Shown: positions 8,204 to 16,724 of the stretch, piece after piece
Position numbering within the stretch: position 1 is the stretch's first letter
How the letters are laid out: each line of letters starts with the position of its first letter
Source of the DNA: an uncultured Flavobacteriaceae bacterium
GTDB taxonomy: Bacteria > Bacteroidota > Bacteroidia > Flavobacteriales > Flavobacteriaceae
Length of the DNA stretch: 64,000 nt
Assembly (NCBI GenBank): GCA_947493175.1
Contig: CANLQD010000007.1
Location: 62,001 to 126,000 of the forward strand
Reading direction: 5' to 3'
The notes under the pieces: generated by a model
The model's input: the letters and a program-made list of their open reading frames with translations, nothing else
The model's database searches: none
What the model was told of the DNA's origin: nothing
Position numbers and translations under genes: made by a program

Positions 8204-9517
8204 TTACTTTATGTTGGATTTATAAACTTTTCCTTCCTTCATAACAAATCCGACTTTTTCCAGAACGGTGACATCCTTCAACGGATTTCCTTTCACGGCA
8301 ATGATATCGGCCCATTTGCCCGCTTCGATACTTCCAGTATTTTTTTCGATTCCTATCAATTCGGCTGCAACGATCGTAGCCGATCGTATGGCGTCGATTT
8401 CATCCATTCCGGCTTTGACCATCAGATTAAATTGTTCGGCATTCCGCCCATGTGGATAAACTCCTGAATCCGAACCAAACGCCATTTTTATGCCTTGGTT
8501 GTACGCTTTTAGAAAATTAGCGGTAAAACTTTGATACAATTCAGTATTGGTTTCACCTAATTTTTTATTGCTATAATCTTCCTTTTGTTCCAATAGGTCA
8601 TAATGGGCGGCAAGCAGATCCATTACCAGATAGACACTGTGTTCTTTCATAAGTTCAATGGATTCGTCATCCATCAAACTACCGTGTTCAATAGAAGTCA
8701 CCCCCGCCTTTATAGCATTCTTTATCCCGTCTGCACCATGGGCATGTGCAGCGACTTTTAAACCGTTTTTTCTCGCTTCATCAACCGCTGCCTTTATTTC
8801 TTCTATGGTATAGGAGGCCGCACCGGGTATTGACCCACTGGTACCGAAACCCCCAGTTGCGGTAAGTTTAATGAGATCGACTCCATATTTTATATGACGA
8901 CGTACCTCTTTTCGCATCTCGTTTACCCCATCGGCAATTGCCGCCGGGTTTTCTTTTAATGCAAGGTGTGGGCCCATCCAACTTTCCCAATCGCCATGCC
9001 CACCTGTCATCGTTATGGCCGGGCCACTGACAAACATTCTTGGTCCTGGGATTATTTTTTTGTTGATTGCATCCCGCAAGGCGATATCACTATAAAAAAC
9101 ACCCCAAATGTCTCTTACCGTAGTAAAGCCTGCATAAAGCGTTTTTTTCGCATTAAGCGTTCCCATTATGCCGTAATTGGCCACAGGAAGTTCCCATTGA
9201 TCTATGGATCTATCGTAAGAGTTTAATACCAAATGCGCGTGGCAGTCGATGAGTCCGGGGAGAATGGTATACTCTGATAAATCGAGTACGTCTGTGTATT
9301 TATCCCTTTCGCTGCCTTTTTCGATTTTTACGATTTTAGTGCCTTCTATGACCACAAGGACATCCTTGATGACCTCCCCCTTTGCGACGTCGACCATCGC
9401 CCTCGCCCAAACTGCTTTCGTAGAGACCGGCCCGGAAGGGGTGGTCTGTTGCGAAAACATTTGTGCACTCAATAAAATGATAAATGGTAGAATGTAAAAT
9501 CTGCTATAGTACCCCAT
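8204..9517 (-). CDS. Secreted amidohydrolase (imidazolonepropionase / prolidase-like)
   Basis: A 437-residue enzyme with a signal peptide (residues 1-22) and no lipobox, so probably periplasmic. Metal ligands are visible: HxH in GLIDCHAHLV (His93, His95), the carboxylated-lysine region VDLIKLTATGG, HAHG, EHG and the Asp in GSDSGVYPHG. Together these match the amidohydrolase group that includes Xaa-Pro dipeptidases and imidazolonepropionase-like secreted hydrolases. It is the first gene of a two-gene leftward operon. Its neighbour shares fold and length but has diverged, which suggests related but different substrates, perhaps scavenged peptides. Confidence 0.88.
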   Translation of the reverse strand: MGYYSRFYILPFIILLSAQMFSQQTTPSGPVSTKAVWARAMVDVAKGEVIKDVLVVIEGTKIVKIEKGSERDKYTDVLDLSEYTILPGLIDCHAHLVLNSYDRSIDQWELPVANYGIMGTLNAKKTLYAGFTTVRDIWGVFYSDIALRDAINKKIIPGPRMFVSGPAITMTGGHGDWESWMGPHLALKENPAAIADGVNEMRKEVRRHIKYGVDLIKLTATGGFGTSGSIPGAASYTIEEIKAAVDEARKNGLKVAAHAHGADGIKNAIKAGVTSIEHGSLMDDESIELMKEHSVYLVMDLLAAHYDLLEQKEDYSNKKLGETNTELYQSFTANFLKAYNQGIKMAFGSDSGVYPHGRNAEQFNLMVKAGMDEIDAIRSATIVAAELIGIEKNTGSIEAGKWADIIAVKGNPLKDVTVLEKVGFVMKEGKVYKSNIK

Positions 9518-9692
9518 CTATATTAAGAATTTCTAGAAGTTTAATTCTTCGGGGGAGGCACCTATCCTATATTCATCTATCAAAAGGTAGTGATTTAGAC
9601 CTTATTTCCGCGGTATATTTTATGTATGGTTGCCTAGCGTGTATAAATGGTTATTTTTAGGCTCCTTGGAGAACAGCAACAGACTACCTATT

Positions 9693-10106
9693 TTATACAG
9701 CCCTCATCTTATTTCCTCGTTTTTCATGGGTTACCTCTGCAAGACCAAGGGCCTCCATTAGTGGTGGTATATACATGCCAAATCGACCTCTGAATCCTTT
9801 TTTGAGTCCGTACCAACCGCCCACGGGATTGTCTAAAGACCTACCCCAGTGTTCAACAGTGTCGGGTTTTGTTTCTACTTTTTCATCTTTACTGGCAAGT
9901 TCCATCCAATCCCCGCGCTTTTTAAGCATTTCATGCAAGTCTTTTATGCAACGGAGGTCGTAGTGTAGAATGGTCTTTTTAACAGTACATACCAAAATCT
10001 CTTGTCCGTCTTTTTCAGCAACATGTATCGTGTATTCAGAGGATAAGGGCGGTGTCTTTAATTTCATAGGATTATCCGCCGTTCCTATTGTTTGGGCATA
10101 ATTCAT
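9693..10106 (-). CDS. Conserved small cytoplasmic protein of unknown function
   Basis: A 137-residue soluble protein with no signal peptide. The C-terminal third is the most distinctive part: GWYGLKKGFRGRFGMYIPPL, followed by a basic tail. It resembles small proteins annotated only as DUF families in Bacteroidota and Actinobacteria; I am not sure which. It starts nine bases after the stop of the SRPBCC gene, so the two are probably co-expressed and may work together. No catalytic motif is evident. Confidence 0.7.
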   Translation of the reverse strand: MNYAQTIGTADNPMKLKTPPLSSEYTIHVAEKDGQEILVCTVKKTILHYDLRCIKDLHEMLKKRGDWMELASKDEKVETKPDTVEHWGRSLDNPVGGWYGLKKGFRGRFGMYIPPLMEALGLAEVTHEKRGNKMRAV

Positions 10107-10115
10107 AATTTGTCG

Positions 10116-10567
10116 CTATTTATGTTTCGATACTTCTCGTTCCAAATCCCCTACAAACTTTTCAAATGATTCGTCGAATTCGGGAATCATTCTCGCAAAA
10201 AAAGGAAAAAAGGGGCCTCCAATCGTTTCAGTCATTTTAAATAGAGTGCCTTTTCCCTCGGGTTTCAAAAGAAAAGTTCTTTTTCCCATGGCATCGCCCC
10301 AAACCAATTTCTTTTCGGGCTCCATTTCCTTGACCTTTAGCGTAAAAGTTCTTTTCTCGTCCAAATGACTTTTTAGGTTTATGGTACTCCCCTTTTCTAT
10401 CAGGCCTTGAAAATACGTCACAGTGCTGTTCCAGAGTGGGTAGTCCTCACCATTCACAAGTACTATCCGTATTACGCGGGGTTCTGCATTCACATATTTA
10501 AAAATTGTTGTGGTTCTGCTAACTATTTTTTTACGGTAACGGCCTTGCCATCATTTTTAAGTTTCAT
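10116..10567 (-). pseudogene. SRPBCC (START/polyketide cyclase-like) protein with a 5' frameshift in a homopolymer
   Basis: The body of this gene (10116-10493) encodes an SRPBCC domain: the EDYPLWNSTV segment, a beta-rich middle and a C-terminal helix ending FEKFVGDLERE. In that frame there is no ATG, only a GTG at 10493 inside what looks like the first beta strand. Immediately upstream, in another frame, an ATG at 10567 opens MKLKNDGKAVTVKK and stops at a TAG (10523-10525). The switch point is a run of seven T on the plus strand (10526-10532). One extra base joins the two frames into a normal N terminus (VTVKK then IVSRTTTIFKYVNAEP). It could be a sequencing error, a real inactivating indel or slippage. 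These proteins bind small hydrophobic ligands. Confidence 0.65.
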
Positions 10568-10805
10568 AATGCAATTAGATTGAACAAACGAACCGAAAGT
10601 ACAATTTGGATCGACGAGGCTCAACCATAATCAGTATCAAAACCATCGTTGAGACTTATTAGGTGTACGCTCCAATCTATTTTTTCCATCTACAGTTATC
10701 AAAACAAGCAGGAGTGCGGTGTTCGAAACTTAAAATTGTCATTTGCATACCCATACGTTTTAAAATACAACTGTATCAAATTAATGATCTTTCAAATTGA
10801 ATTTC

Positions 10806-11981
10806 TTAAAATCCGGCAGCGGTTACTTCAGGTATGACCACCAATAGATCATAGCCTTTCAAAACCCGTTGCAAGGTCATATCTTCAACTGAATGTTTTT
10901 GCTCTACCAAATCTTTTCGAAGCATTCTTAAATCATATACTTTCCACGCTCCTTCTTCCGTATTCAAAAAGGGAGAAAGACTTTTCAACGGCCATGAGCC
11001 AGTATCGACGGGTCTTGGCGGAAATTTCTTAAAAGGTGCGCCGACCTTGCCTTTTTGACCTATCACCATTATGTGCAAGGCTTTTTTATCATTTGCATCT
11101 GAAATGTTGTGTACCAAGTTTCCGATATCGAAGACCGATAACAGGCTTTCCCCCTTTGCCATGTGATTGGCTCCGTACTTAAAGAGGTTTCTTTGGTCTT
11201 TCCATATATCATAATCCTGCATAAGATGATGTTTGAGCAACTTCACTCGTTTTTCATGTCCTTTTGGACCACTGGTATAAATAGCGACCGATTTGAGAAG
11301 GGCTTTGAGAATTTCATGCTCTTGGTTTGATAATGTCATTTGTTGCAGTGCTTCAATTTTTTCACTGAACTCCGGAGTAACCAGATACATCGGGTTTTCG
11401 GGATTCTCTAAAAACCTGTTTAAGTGCAATTCCGATTTAGCACATATTTCCCGGTATAGTAGCTGAGCCTTTTTGTTTGCGGTCTCCCTGATCAGTTCTT
11501 GAAAAATTAACCGGTCGGCATACATTGCTATTTGATCCGACCCCAAAATGTTGGTTCCCGATCGCACAACATCTTTCAGCAAATCATATTCCGGAGCCAA
11601 TGCATAGAAAGAAAACAGGTCTTTGTATTTTTCATTAAAAGCGGTTCTTTCGGTTTCCGACAATTCGGTTATGGCGTTTTTAATAATCCCTGCACTGTAG
11701 GGATCCACCTCGATATAAAAATTGTCAAAATCCTGCGCTTTTGAAATATTTTTGACGAACAGGGGTATTTCATTTGTAAAGTGCTCTTCCCCAATCAGGA
11801 TATTGTCGTTTTGCCTTACTTCATTTATGATAACATCCCAGCCTTGGCCACGAAAAGCTTCTTCTTTCAATACAAAGGTATGGGCATATTTTTCCAAAAT
11901 TTCTTCCAAAAGGCTATTTTGCGCCAGCCCAGTATTTACGGTGAAAGAAATAAGAAGGGCAATGGCTTGTCTAACGGTCAT
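10806..11981 (-). CDS. Secreted ChaN/EreA-like protein
   Basis: A 391-residue protein with a signal peptide (1-20, ending LAQ). Two motifs, IGEEHFTNE near residue 60 and ANHMAKG near 270, recall the GExHG and GxxH active-site signatures of the ChaN, erythromycin-esterase and TraB-like superfamily. The family assignment is tentative. A C-terminal segment rich in Lys/Pro (KKFPPRPVDTG) precedes a final beta-rich part. It stands alone on the minus strand. If correctly placed, it would be an exported hydrolase or a haem-related protein; the substrate is unknown. Confidence 0.55.
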   Translation of the reverse strand: MTVRQAIALLISFTVNTGLAQNSLLEEILEKYAHTFVLKEEAFRGQGWDVIINEVRQNDNILIGEEHFTNEIPLFVKNISKAQDFDNFYIEVDPYSAGIIKNAITELSETERTAFNEKYKDLFSFYALAPEYDLLKDVVRSGTNILGSDQIAMYADRLIFQELIRETANKKAQLLYREICAKSELHLNRFLENPENPMYLVTPEFSEKIEALQQMTLSNQEHEILKALLKSVAIYTSGPKGHEKRVKLLKHHLMQDYDIWKDQRNLFKYGANHMAKGESLLSVFDIGNLVHNISDANDKKALHIMVIGQKGKVGAPFKKFPPRPVDTGSWPLKSLSPFLNTEEGAWKVYDLRMLRKDLVEQKHSVEDMTLQRVLKGYDLLVVIPEVTAAGF

Positions 11982-12359
11982 AATTTTTCTTTAATTGGTT
12001 TTTGTTTTTTACATCCGTTCTCGCCCGTCATTTTCGTCATAGCCTATGATGAGCACTTTTTGGAAAAAGGCATACTCAGGGCCAAATGGCATCTAGCTGT
12101 TTAAAGAACCCCAGGCGCATACAGGGCCGGTGGCACCTAGCGTTTATTGGTTTCATAAGCTATATTAACAAAAGTCTTTTACAATACTCTCTCTCTATGC
12201 GATTACAAGGGTCTCATTCCTAGTTTTGAGACTTTCTTTACCTTTAACAACTTGCCTTGGTTGTAACAACTTGATTTTTGTTTTGTCTTTGTTGAAGAAC
12301 AGGTTTTCTTGCTAAATTTAGATTTCAAAAATGAAGTCGTGCTTTTAATTTTTAGGTAA
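11982..12359. other. Divergent intergenic region with hairpin and direct repeats
   Basis: No gene is supported. The right half contains a dyad (12211-12232) followed by two copies of TAACAACTTG whose starts are 19 bases apart (12245-12254 and 12264-12273), both listed or discussed separately. These lie about 90-150 bases upstream of the AraC-type membrane regulator and are candidates for its own control sites. Confidence 0.5.
12209..12273 (+). promoter_or_regulatory. Dyad GTCTCA-N10-TGAGAC followed by two TAACAACTTG direct repeats
   Basis: GTCTCA (12211-12216) pairs with TGAGAC (12227-12232) and is followed by TTTC. Two direct copies of TAACAACTTG start at 12245 and 12264, 19 bases apart, close to two helical turns as in many AraC-type operators. 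A related arrangement occurs in reverse orientation at 13741-13812. The site lies upstream of the regulator at 12360, so autoregulation is a reasonable guess. Confidence 0.35.
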
Positions 12360-13463
12360 ATGAATGCCAATTTTCCCGATTTAGTAGTCAATGGTCTTCT
12401 TATTTGTCTGTACTCGCAATTGATACTTTTAGGAATCATCACTATTCTTAACAGAAGTACCAGAAGTATTGTTTTGGGAACAATGTGCTGTCTTTTATCC
12501 CTGTCGTTCATCTATACGATTTACTGGCCATCACTTAATTCCAACCTAGTATTTAATCTGTTATTAGGGGGGTTCAAACATATGTTCCTGCCTTCACTTA
12601 TTTATTTGTATTTGGCCTTATTACTAAAAAATGAAGATCATAGAAGAACACTTTGGATGAATTTACTTCCGCCAGCTATCGTACACACCGTATACCTTAT
12701 CACCAAATTCGGTTTTGACGATTTTTACAATACCCATACTTCTGCCCTTGTAGGAATTGTGAACTCATTTATATTCTTTTCGTATGGCCATTACTTTTTG
12801 AAGGGCCTACCCTTACTAAAAAAACTAAAGCCTATTTTGTTGACAAGAATTCACCGGCGTTACAAAGTCTTTTTTTTCGTATTGTCTTTTTACGGGGTGC
12901 TTCTGGTTGCTGAATCTTTATTGCCCTTTATGATGGGCAGGGAGAATTTCTTACTAACATTCTCTTTTTTATCCAATGATTTTTACATTACGCTGGCCGT
13001 ACTAATTAATTTAGGCACCCTGTTCTTTTTGATCGTTGAATCGCCTAAGCTTAAGCCAATGTTGTTCGGAAATAACATTTACACCGGCTTTGACAGCATT
13101 TCAAACGAAGACGATATACAAAATTTCATATCAGCGTATTTTGATGAAAAAAAAGCATTCATATCGGCCGATTTTAATATCAAGGAGTGCCTTAAAAAGG
13201 CGAAAATTAATGAACGGGAGTTCAAGCTATTTTTAAAAAAGGAGTATCATCAAACCATCATCGAGTTTATTAATTCGTATCGGATCAATGAGTTTAAGTG
13301 CATCGTAACATTGGATGAAAACTCCAAGTATAGTTTGATCGGGGTCGCCAACAAGGTCGGTTTTAATTCCAAAGCTACTTTTTATCGAAATTTCAAAGCT
13401 GCAGAAGGTATAACCCCCAAACAATATTGGGATGGGTTGAAGAAAATAAAACTGTCCCAGTAA
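12360..13463 (+). CDS. Membrane-anchored AraC-family regulator
   Basis: A 367-residue protein with an N-terminal block of about seven hydrophobic segments (residues 5-235) and a C-terminal AraC-type helix-turn-helix (about 265-365), including GVANKVGFNSKATFYRNFK and the closing TPKQYW. This architecture, a multi-TM sensor fused to an AraC DNA-binding domain, is common in Flavobacteriia. It senses an unknown signal at the membrane and acts on DNA from there. It stands between two similar dyad elements in opposite orientation (12209-12273 and 13741-13812), which may be its targets. Confidence 0.85.
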   Translation: MNANFPDLVVNGLLICLYSQLILLGIITILNRSTRSIVLGTMCCLLSLSFIYTIYWPSLNSNLVFNLLLGGFKHMFLPSLIYLYLALLLKNEDHRRTLWMNLLPPAIVHTVYLITKFGFDDFYNTHTSALVGIVNSFIFFSYGHYFLKGLPLLKKLKPILLTRIHRRYKVFFFVLSFYGVLLVAESLLPFMMGRENFLLTFSFLSNDFYITLAVLINLGTLFFLIVESPKLKPMLFGNNIYTGFDSISNEDDIQNFISAYFDEKKAFISADFNIKECLKKAKINEREFKLFLKKEYHQTIIEFINSYRINEFKCIVTLDENSKYSLIGVANKVGFNSKATFYRNFKAAEGITPKQYWDGLKKIKLSQ

Positions 13464-13552
13464 CGTTCAGCGGTTTATGCTATATAACTAAGTACCAAAG
13501 ATTTAAAGTTGAAAGATCCATAAAGGCAAAACCTATAAATGGTATCGTTTTT

Positions 13553-13735
13553 TTAGATTTTAGCTGAAACCGAAAAAGGTGTCAATTCTGATGTAAGGAA
13601 TCCTAGGCAATCATCTTCAATTGATTGGATGTCAACAACCAGATTTCCCTGTTGTTCCATAAGATCGGCATCATCGGATGGGTTGCATAGCCCTATGGAA
13701 AACAACCCTGTAAAAAAGATAGTCTTTCCCTTAAC
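13553..13735 (-). pseudogene. Possible small lipoprotein without a canonical start codon
   Basis: On the minus strand an open frame reads VKGKTIFFTGLFSIGLC followed by NPSDDADLMEQQ and ends SVSAKI at a TAA (13553-13555). The basic residues, hydrophobic stretch and Cys (codon 13685-13687) look like a lipoprotein signal peptide of a type common in Flavobacteriia. No ATG, GTG or TTG lies upstream in frame before a stop near 13805; the nearest ATG is inside the mature part. It may be a decayed N-terminal fragment, a gene using a rare start such as ATT, or a coincidence. Confidence 0.3.
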
Positions 13736-13740
13736 TTGTA

Positions 13741-13812
13741 AATTTGAACCAATTTTAAATAGGTAGTTGTTACAAAATATTTTTCGAAAGTCTCAACCTA
13801 GAGATTGAGACC
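13741..13812 (-). promoter_or_regulatory. Dyad GTCTCAA-N8-TTGAGAC with adjoining TGTAACAACT, possible terminator or control site
   Basis: GTCTCAA (13790-13796) pairs with TTGAGAC (13805-13811). Read leftward, the hairpin is followed by TTTCGAAAAATATTTTG and then TGTAACAACT. It lies just past the stop of the PDZ-hydrolase gene, so it may terminate that transcript. The same order of elements, dyad-TTTC then TGTAACAACT, occurs in the opposite orientation at 12209-12273. Confidence 0.4.
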
Positions 13813-13824
13813 AAAACATCTCCG

Positions 13825-15159
13825 TTAATTAGATATATCTTCTTGTTCAGAGCTAATAAGTTCCCAAGCCCAATCTATAATTTGCGAACTGATTTTATCT
13901 TCCCAGCTGCCAGGTTGAAAGTTAAAACTGCTCTCATAATCAGGGTGAATTGTGCTCCAATGATCAAGGTTTTTGTATTTGTAAAGCAGGTGGTTTTCAT
14001 GTTTATTACTCTTTAACACCGATATGATCATGTCATTGTCGTGTTCTGTCATGATCCAATCGTTCGTACCCCAGCGAATACGAACGGGAACGTCGATATT
14101 TTCCCAGTATTTGGCGAAGTTGAAGTCTTGCACTTGATGATAGTAATTCATAGGCCTGCCATACATATGGTTCAACCCTTGACGATGGTATTTTGTATAG
14201 GTGGGATTGTCCTTTAGGATATCTTCAAAACTTCTCTTTTTTATCAACATCTCGTAGTATAACGGAATGTATATCGTATTCATTAGTTCGTAGATTTCTT
14301 CCTGTGATTTGCCCTCGATTCCCAGAATTCTCCTTTCGATCTCTAGCATATGCTCGTACCAGGATTTGAAAAAAGTACCATCCGAAATCACAGCTGCCAA
14401 ATCATACTTATTGGCCAAATAAGGGGCCAAGGCACTGCCCATACTATTGCCGTAAACGATTATTTTCGATGCATCTACATAGGGCTTGGACTTTAATGCT
14501 TCAACAGCTGATTCATAGCCGTTCAATTCGGTGAGAAAATCGGTTGTACCGCAATCACCTTCGCTATCGCCCACACCCGGCTTTTCAATGCGGTAAAGAA
14601 CCATATTCGATTTCTCTGCCAGATCCTGTATTAATTGCACCCAGTTATTACTCCTTTCGGAATACTTTTCAACGGAAGAACAACTTAACCCTTGTATGAG
14701 GATAATGGCGGGATTTTTCTGGGACTCCTTTCCTTTAGGAATGGTGATTATGGCACGCTGTCTAATTCCAAAATCACTGACCACGGTTTCGTACAAGGTT
14801 TCAATATTTGCATTTTGTTCTCGGGGCAATGCCTTTAAACGCACCTTCTTGGTAATGAGTATACCGTTCCGTTTTACCCGTATTTTAGTATCAGCCACAG
14901 CGCTTAAACTATAGGTTATCGCGCTCCAATCTTCTTGCGTTAAAACAGTTCTATCATTAACGGACACAATTAAATCGCCCGCCTTAAAACCACTTTTTTC
15001 CAATGGGGTGCCGTTTACGATTTCTTTAATCTCTGCGCCAGGAGATACATTGTCTGGCCAAGAAATTTTGGAAAGAAACGAAGCCCTCCGTTCTAATTCT
15101 TGGGAAAACCCTAGCATGAAAATGAAAAGAGATATGAAAAGGGGAATTATTTTTTGCAT
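13825..15159 (-). CDS. Secreted PDZ-domain alpha/beta hydrolase
   Basis: A 444-residue protein with a signal peptide (1-20), an N-terminal PDZ domain (about 35-110, motif GTPLEKSGFKAGDLIVSVND) and an alpha/beta-hydrolase domain (about 125-440). The nucleophile elbow is YGNSMGS (Ser239), and a likely catalytic His sits in NLDHWS near the C terminus. The oxyanion region IQGLSCSS follows strand 3. It probably hydrolyses an ester or amide in the periplasm, with the PDZ domain recruiting a partner or peptide end. Its start lies about 115 bases from that of the divergent LytTR regulator, which may control it. Confidence 0.82.
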   Translation of the reverse strand: MQKIIPLFISLFIFMLGFSQELERRASFLSKISWPDNVSPGAEIKEIVNGTPLEKSGFKAGDLIVSVNDRTVLTQEDWSAITYSLSAVADTKIRVKRNGILITKKVRLKALPREQNANIETLYETVVSDFGIRQRAIITIPKGKESQKNPAIILIQGLSCSSVEKYSERSNNWVQLIQDLAEKSNMVLYRIEKPGVGDSEGDCGTTDFLTELNGYESAVEALKSKPYVDASKIIVYGNSMGSALAPYLANKYDLAAVISDGTFFKSWYEHMLEIERRILGIEGKSQEEIYELMNTIYIPLYYEMLIKKRSFEDILKDNPTYTKYHRQGLNHMYGRPMNYYHQVQDFNFAKYWENIDVPVRIRWGTNDWIMTEHDNDMIISVLKSNKHENHLLYKYKNLDHWSTIHPDYESSFNFQPGSWEDKISSQIIDWAWELISSEQEDISN

Positions 15160-15273
15160 AATGGTATCGTTTAAGTTTTTCTCAAAACTAGTATTGATAC
15201 CCTTTTGCCATTAAAATCTATACGAACATGGCTGATTTTTATACGAAATTTGAATAAAGCAAGACATCCAACT

Positions 15274-16029
15274 ATGAAATTTACCGAACAAAGCAAAATG
15301 TTGACCATCCATTCCGTTTTTTGGGTCATCTATTATGTATGTTTCGGTTTTGTATGGGCCAAAAATGGGGATTATCGATCTTCGTTTTTTCTAGAGTTCG
15401 TACTAGTACCTATGCGCATGTTCTGCGTATATTTCACCGTACTCTTTCTACTTCCTCAATTCCTGCTAAAAAAGAAGTTCTTAGAATTTATATCGATATA
15501 CCTTGCTATACTGATTCTTTCAAGTTGTGTTCAAAAAGTGTTTATCCACTTCTTCATTGATGGTGCCGAATATTGGAACCTTAATGAGATTTTTGAGTTC
15601 AATTCCCTTTTAAGGCTGGTAATATTGATTAATTCTACCGTCTTGTTTGCTGTATCCATTTATATACTGAAAAATTATTTTCAACTAAAGAAGATACATG
15701 ATTTATGGGCGATGAGCGAACCAAGGACGTTGCAACTGAAATCCAACAAAAGAACATATAACATTACCGAAGATAAAATAGCAAATATTGAAGGTTTGGG
15801 AAATTACGTAACCTACTACCTCAACGATAACAGTACCATTGTGGTTTATGGCAGCCTCAAAGAAACCTTCAATAATTTATCGGAACGTTTCGTTAGGGTT
15901 CATAAATCCCATATAATCAACAAGAATTCAATCAAATCTTACAGCAAGGACAATATTGAATTATTAACCGGCGTGTTGATTCCTATTGGTAGTTCTATAC
16001 AGCTCGATTTTGACCTTTTGAAGAAATAA
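15274..16029 (+). CDS. Membrane-anchored LytTR-family regulator
   Basis: The start is set at the ATG at 15274 (MKFTEQSKM); the open frame continues upstream to a TTG at 15205 that adds 23 residues of non-membrane sequence. The resulting 251-residue protein has four hydrophobic helices (about 10-150) and a C-terminal LytTR DNA-binding domain (about 160-250), including IEGLGNYVTYYL, the FVRVHKSHIINK motif and IPIGSS. LytTR proteins bind direct repeats upstream of target genes. There is no receiver domain or cognate kinase next to it, so signal input is probably through the membrane part. The divergent PDZ-hydrolase is a likely target. Confidence 0.85.
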   Translation: MKFTEQSKMLTIHSVFWVIYYVCFGFVWAKNGDYRSSFFLEFVLVPMRMFCVYFTVLFLLPQFLLKKKFLEFISIYLAILILSSCVQKVFIHFFIDGAEYWNLNEIFEFNSLLRLVILINSTVLFAVSIYILKNYFQLKKIHDLWAMSEPRTLQLKSNKRTYNITEDKIANIEGLGNYVTYYLNDNSTIVVYGSLKETFNNLSERFVRVHKSHIINKNSIKSYSKDNIELLTGVLIPIGSSIQLDFDLLKK

Positions 16030-16121
16030 AATAGGGGGTCGCTCAACTAGTGTCAAATCACCAGTTTGGCTTTAGGAAAGACATAACGCTTCTTTTCGAA
16101 TCTGCCTTTTTCGCTCATTAT

Positions 16122-16607
16122 TTAAAGCAACGGAAAACTAGTGGTATGCTTGGGTTCGTTCAGTACAAAAGCACTCTTCACGGTACCAATGTGGGGCAAA
16201 GAGGCAACCTTATCCTTTGAGAATTGGAAATAGGCATCCAAATCTTTCACGATGATCTTTAAAAGAAAATCGAATTCCCCACCTACCACATAACATTCGA
16301 CCACTTCAGGATACTGTTTGATACTATGGGCAAATGCATCCATCATTTTACCTTTTTGAGCTTCTAGGGAAACAAAGCTAAAAACAGTGATGGCACTTTC
16401 AATCTTGGTCCTGTCCAACAACGCTACATATTTTTTAATGAACCCTTCTTTTTCCATCCGTCGAATACGCTCGTAGATAGGGGTTTTGGTCATATGTAAA
16501 CGTTCTGCTATTTCCTTGATATTCATTTTGGCATCCGTTTCCAAAAGCTTCAAGATGCCACGGTCTATGTGGTCTAATTTGAGCGATGTCATTTTTCCTG
16601 ATTCCAT
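16122..16607 (-). CDS. Lrp/AsnC-family transcriptional regulator
   Basis: A 161-residue regulator. The winged helix-turn-helix occupies about residues 8-65 (DHIDRGILKLLETDAKMN, IKEIAERLHMTKTPIYERI), followed by a ligand-binding RAM domain (about 70-150) with VVECYVVGGEFDFLLKI. Lrp/AsnC proteins sense amino acids and form octamers around DNA. It is divergent from a DUF3291 protein and an aromatic amino acid hydroxylase, so control of phenylalanine or tyrosine use is the likely role. That link comes from gene context only. Confidence 0.9.
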   Translation of the reverse strand: MESGKMTSLKLDHIDRGILKLLETDAKMNIKEIAERLHMTKTPIYERIRRMEKEGFIKKYVALLDRTKIESAITVFSFVSLEAQKGKMMDAFAHSIKQYPEVVECYVVGGEFDFLLKIIVKDLDAYFQFSKDKVASLPHIGTVKSAFVLNEPKHTTSFPLL

Positions 16608-16708
16608 ATCCTTATTGGTCTAAAAATATATTTTTTCCTTCAAAAATTACTTTAACAGGAACTTTTACTTATAAAATTCAAAATTACCACTTTTTATTCC
16701 ATTTTTTA

Positions 16709-16716
16709 TAACTTTA
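16709..16716 (+). promoter_or_regulatory. Possible -7 promoter element of the aromatic hydroxylase cassette
   Basis: TAACTTTA matches seven of eight positions of the Bacteroidota -7 box TAnnTTTG. It lies in the 117-base divergent region between the Lrp regulator and the DUF3291 gene. If used, the transcript would start only a few bases before the non-ATG start, giving a very short leader. This is weak evidence. Confidence 0.25.
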
Positions 16717-16724
16717 ATAGAAAA

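Larger units (their letters stand above)
13464..13824. other. Convergent intergenic region holding a possible small lipoprotein remnant and a hairpin
   Basis: This stretch lies between the AraC-type regulator (plus) and the PDZ-hydrolase (minus). It contains a minus-strand open frame that looks like the N terminus of a lipoprotein but lacks a canonical start (13553-13735), and a dyad (13790-13811) that could also terminate the PDZ-hydrolase transcript. Both are listed separately. Confidence 0.5.

Noticed and set aside
10649..10837. 62-codon plus-strand frame between the SRPBCC and ChaN-like genes
   Set aside because: It runs into the 3' end of the convergent gene and has no recognisable feature or promoter.
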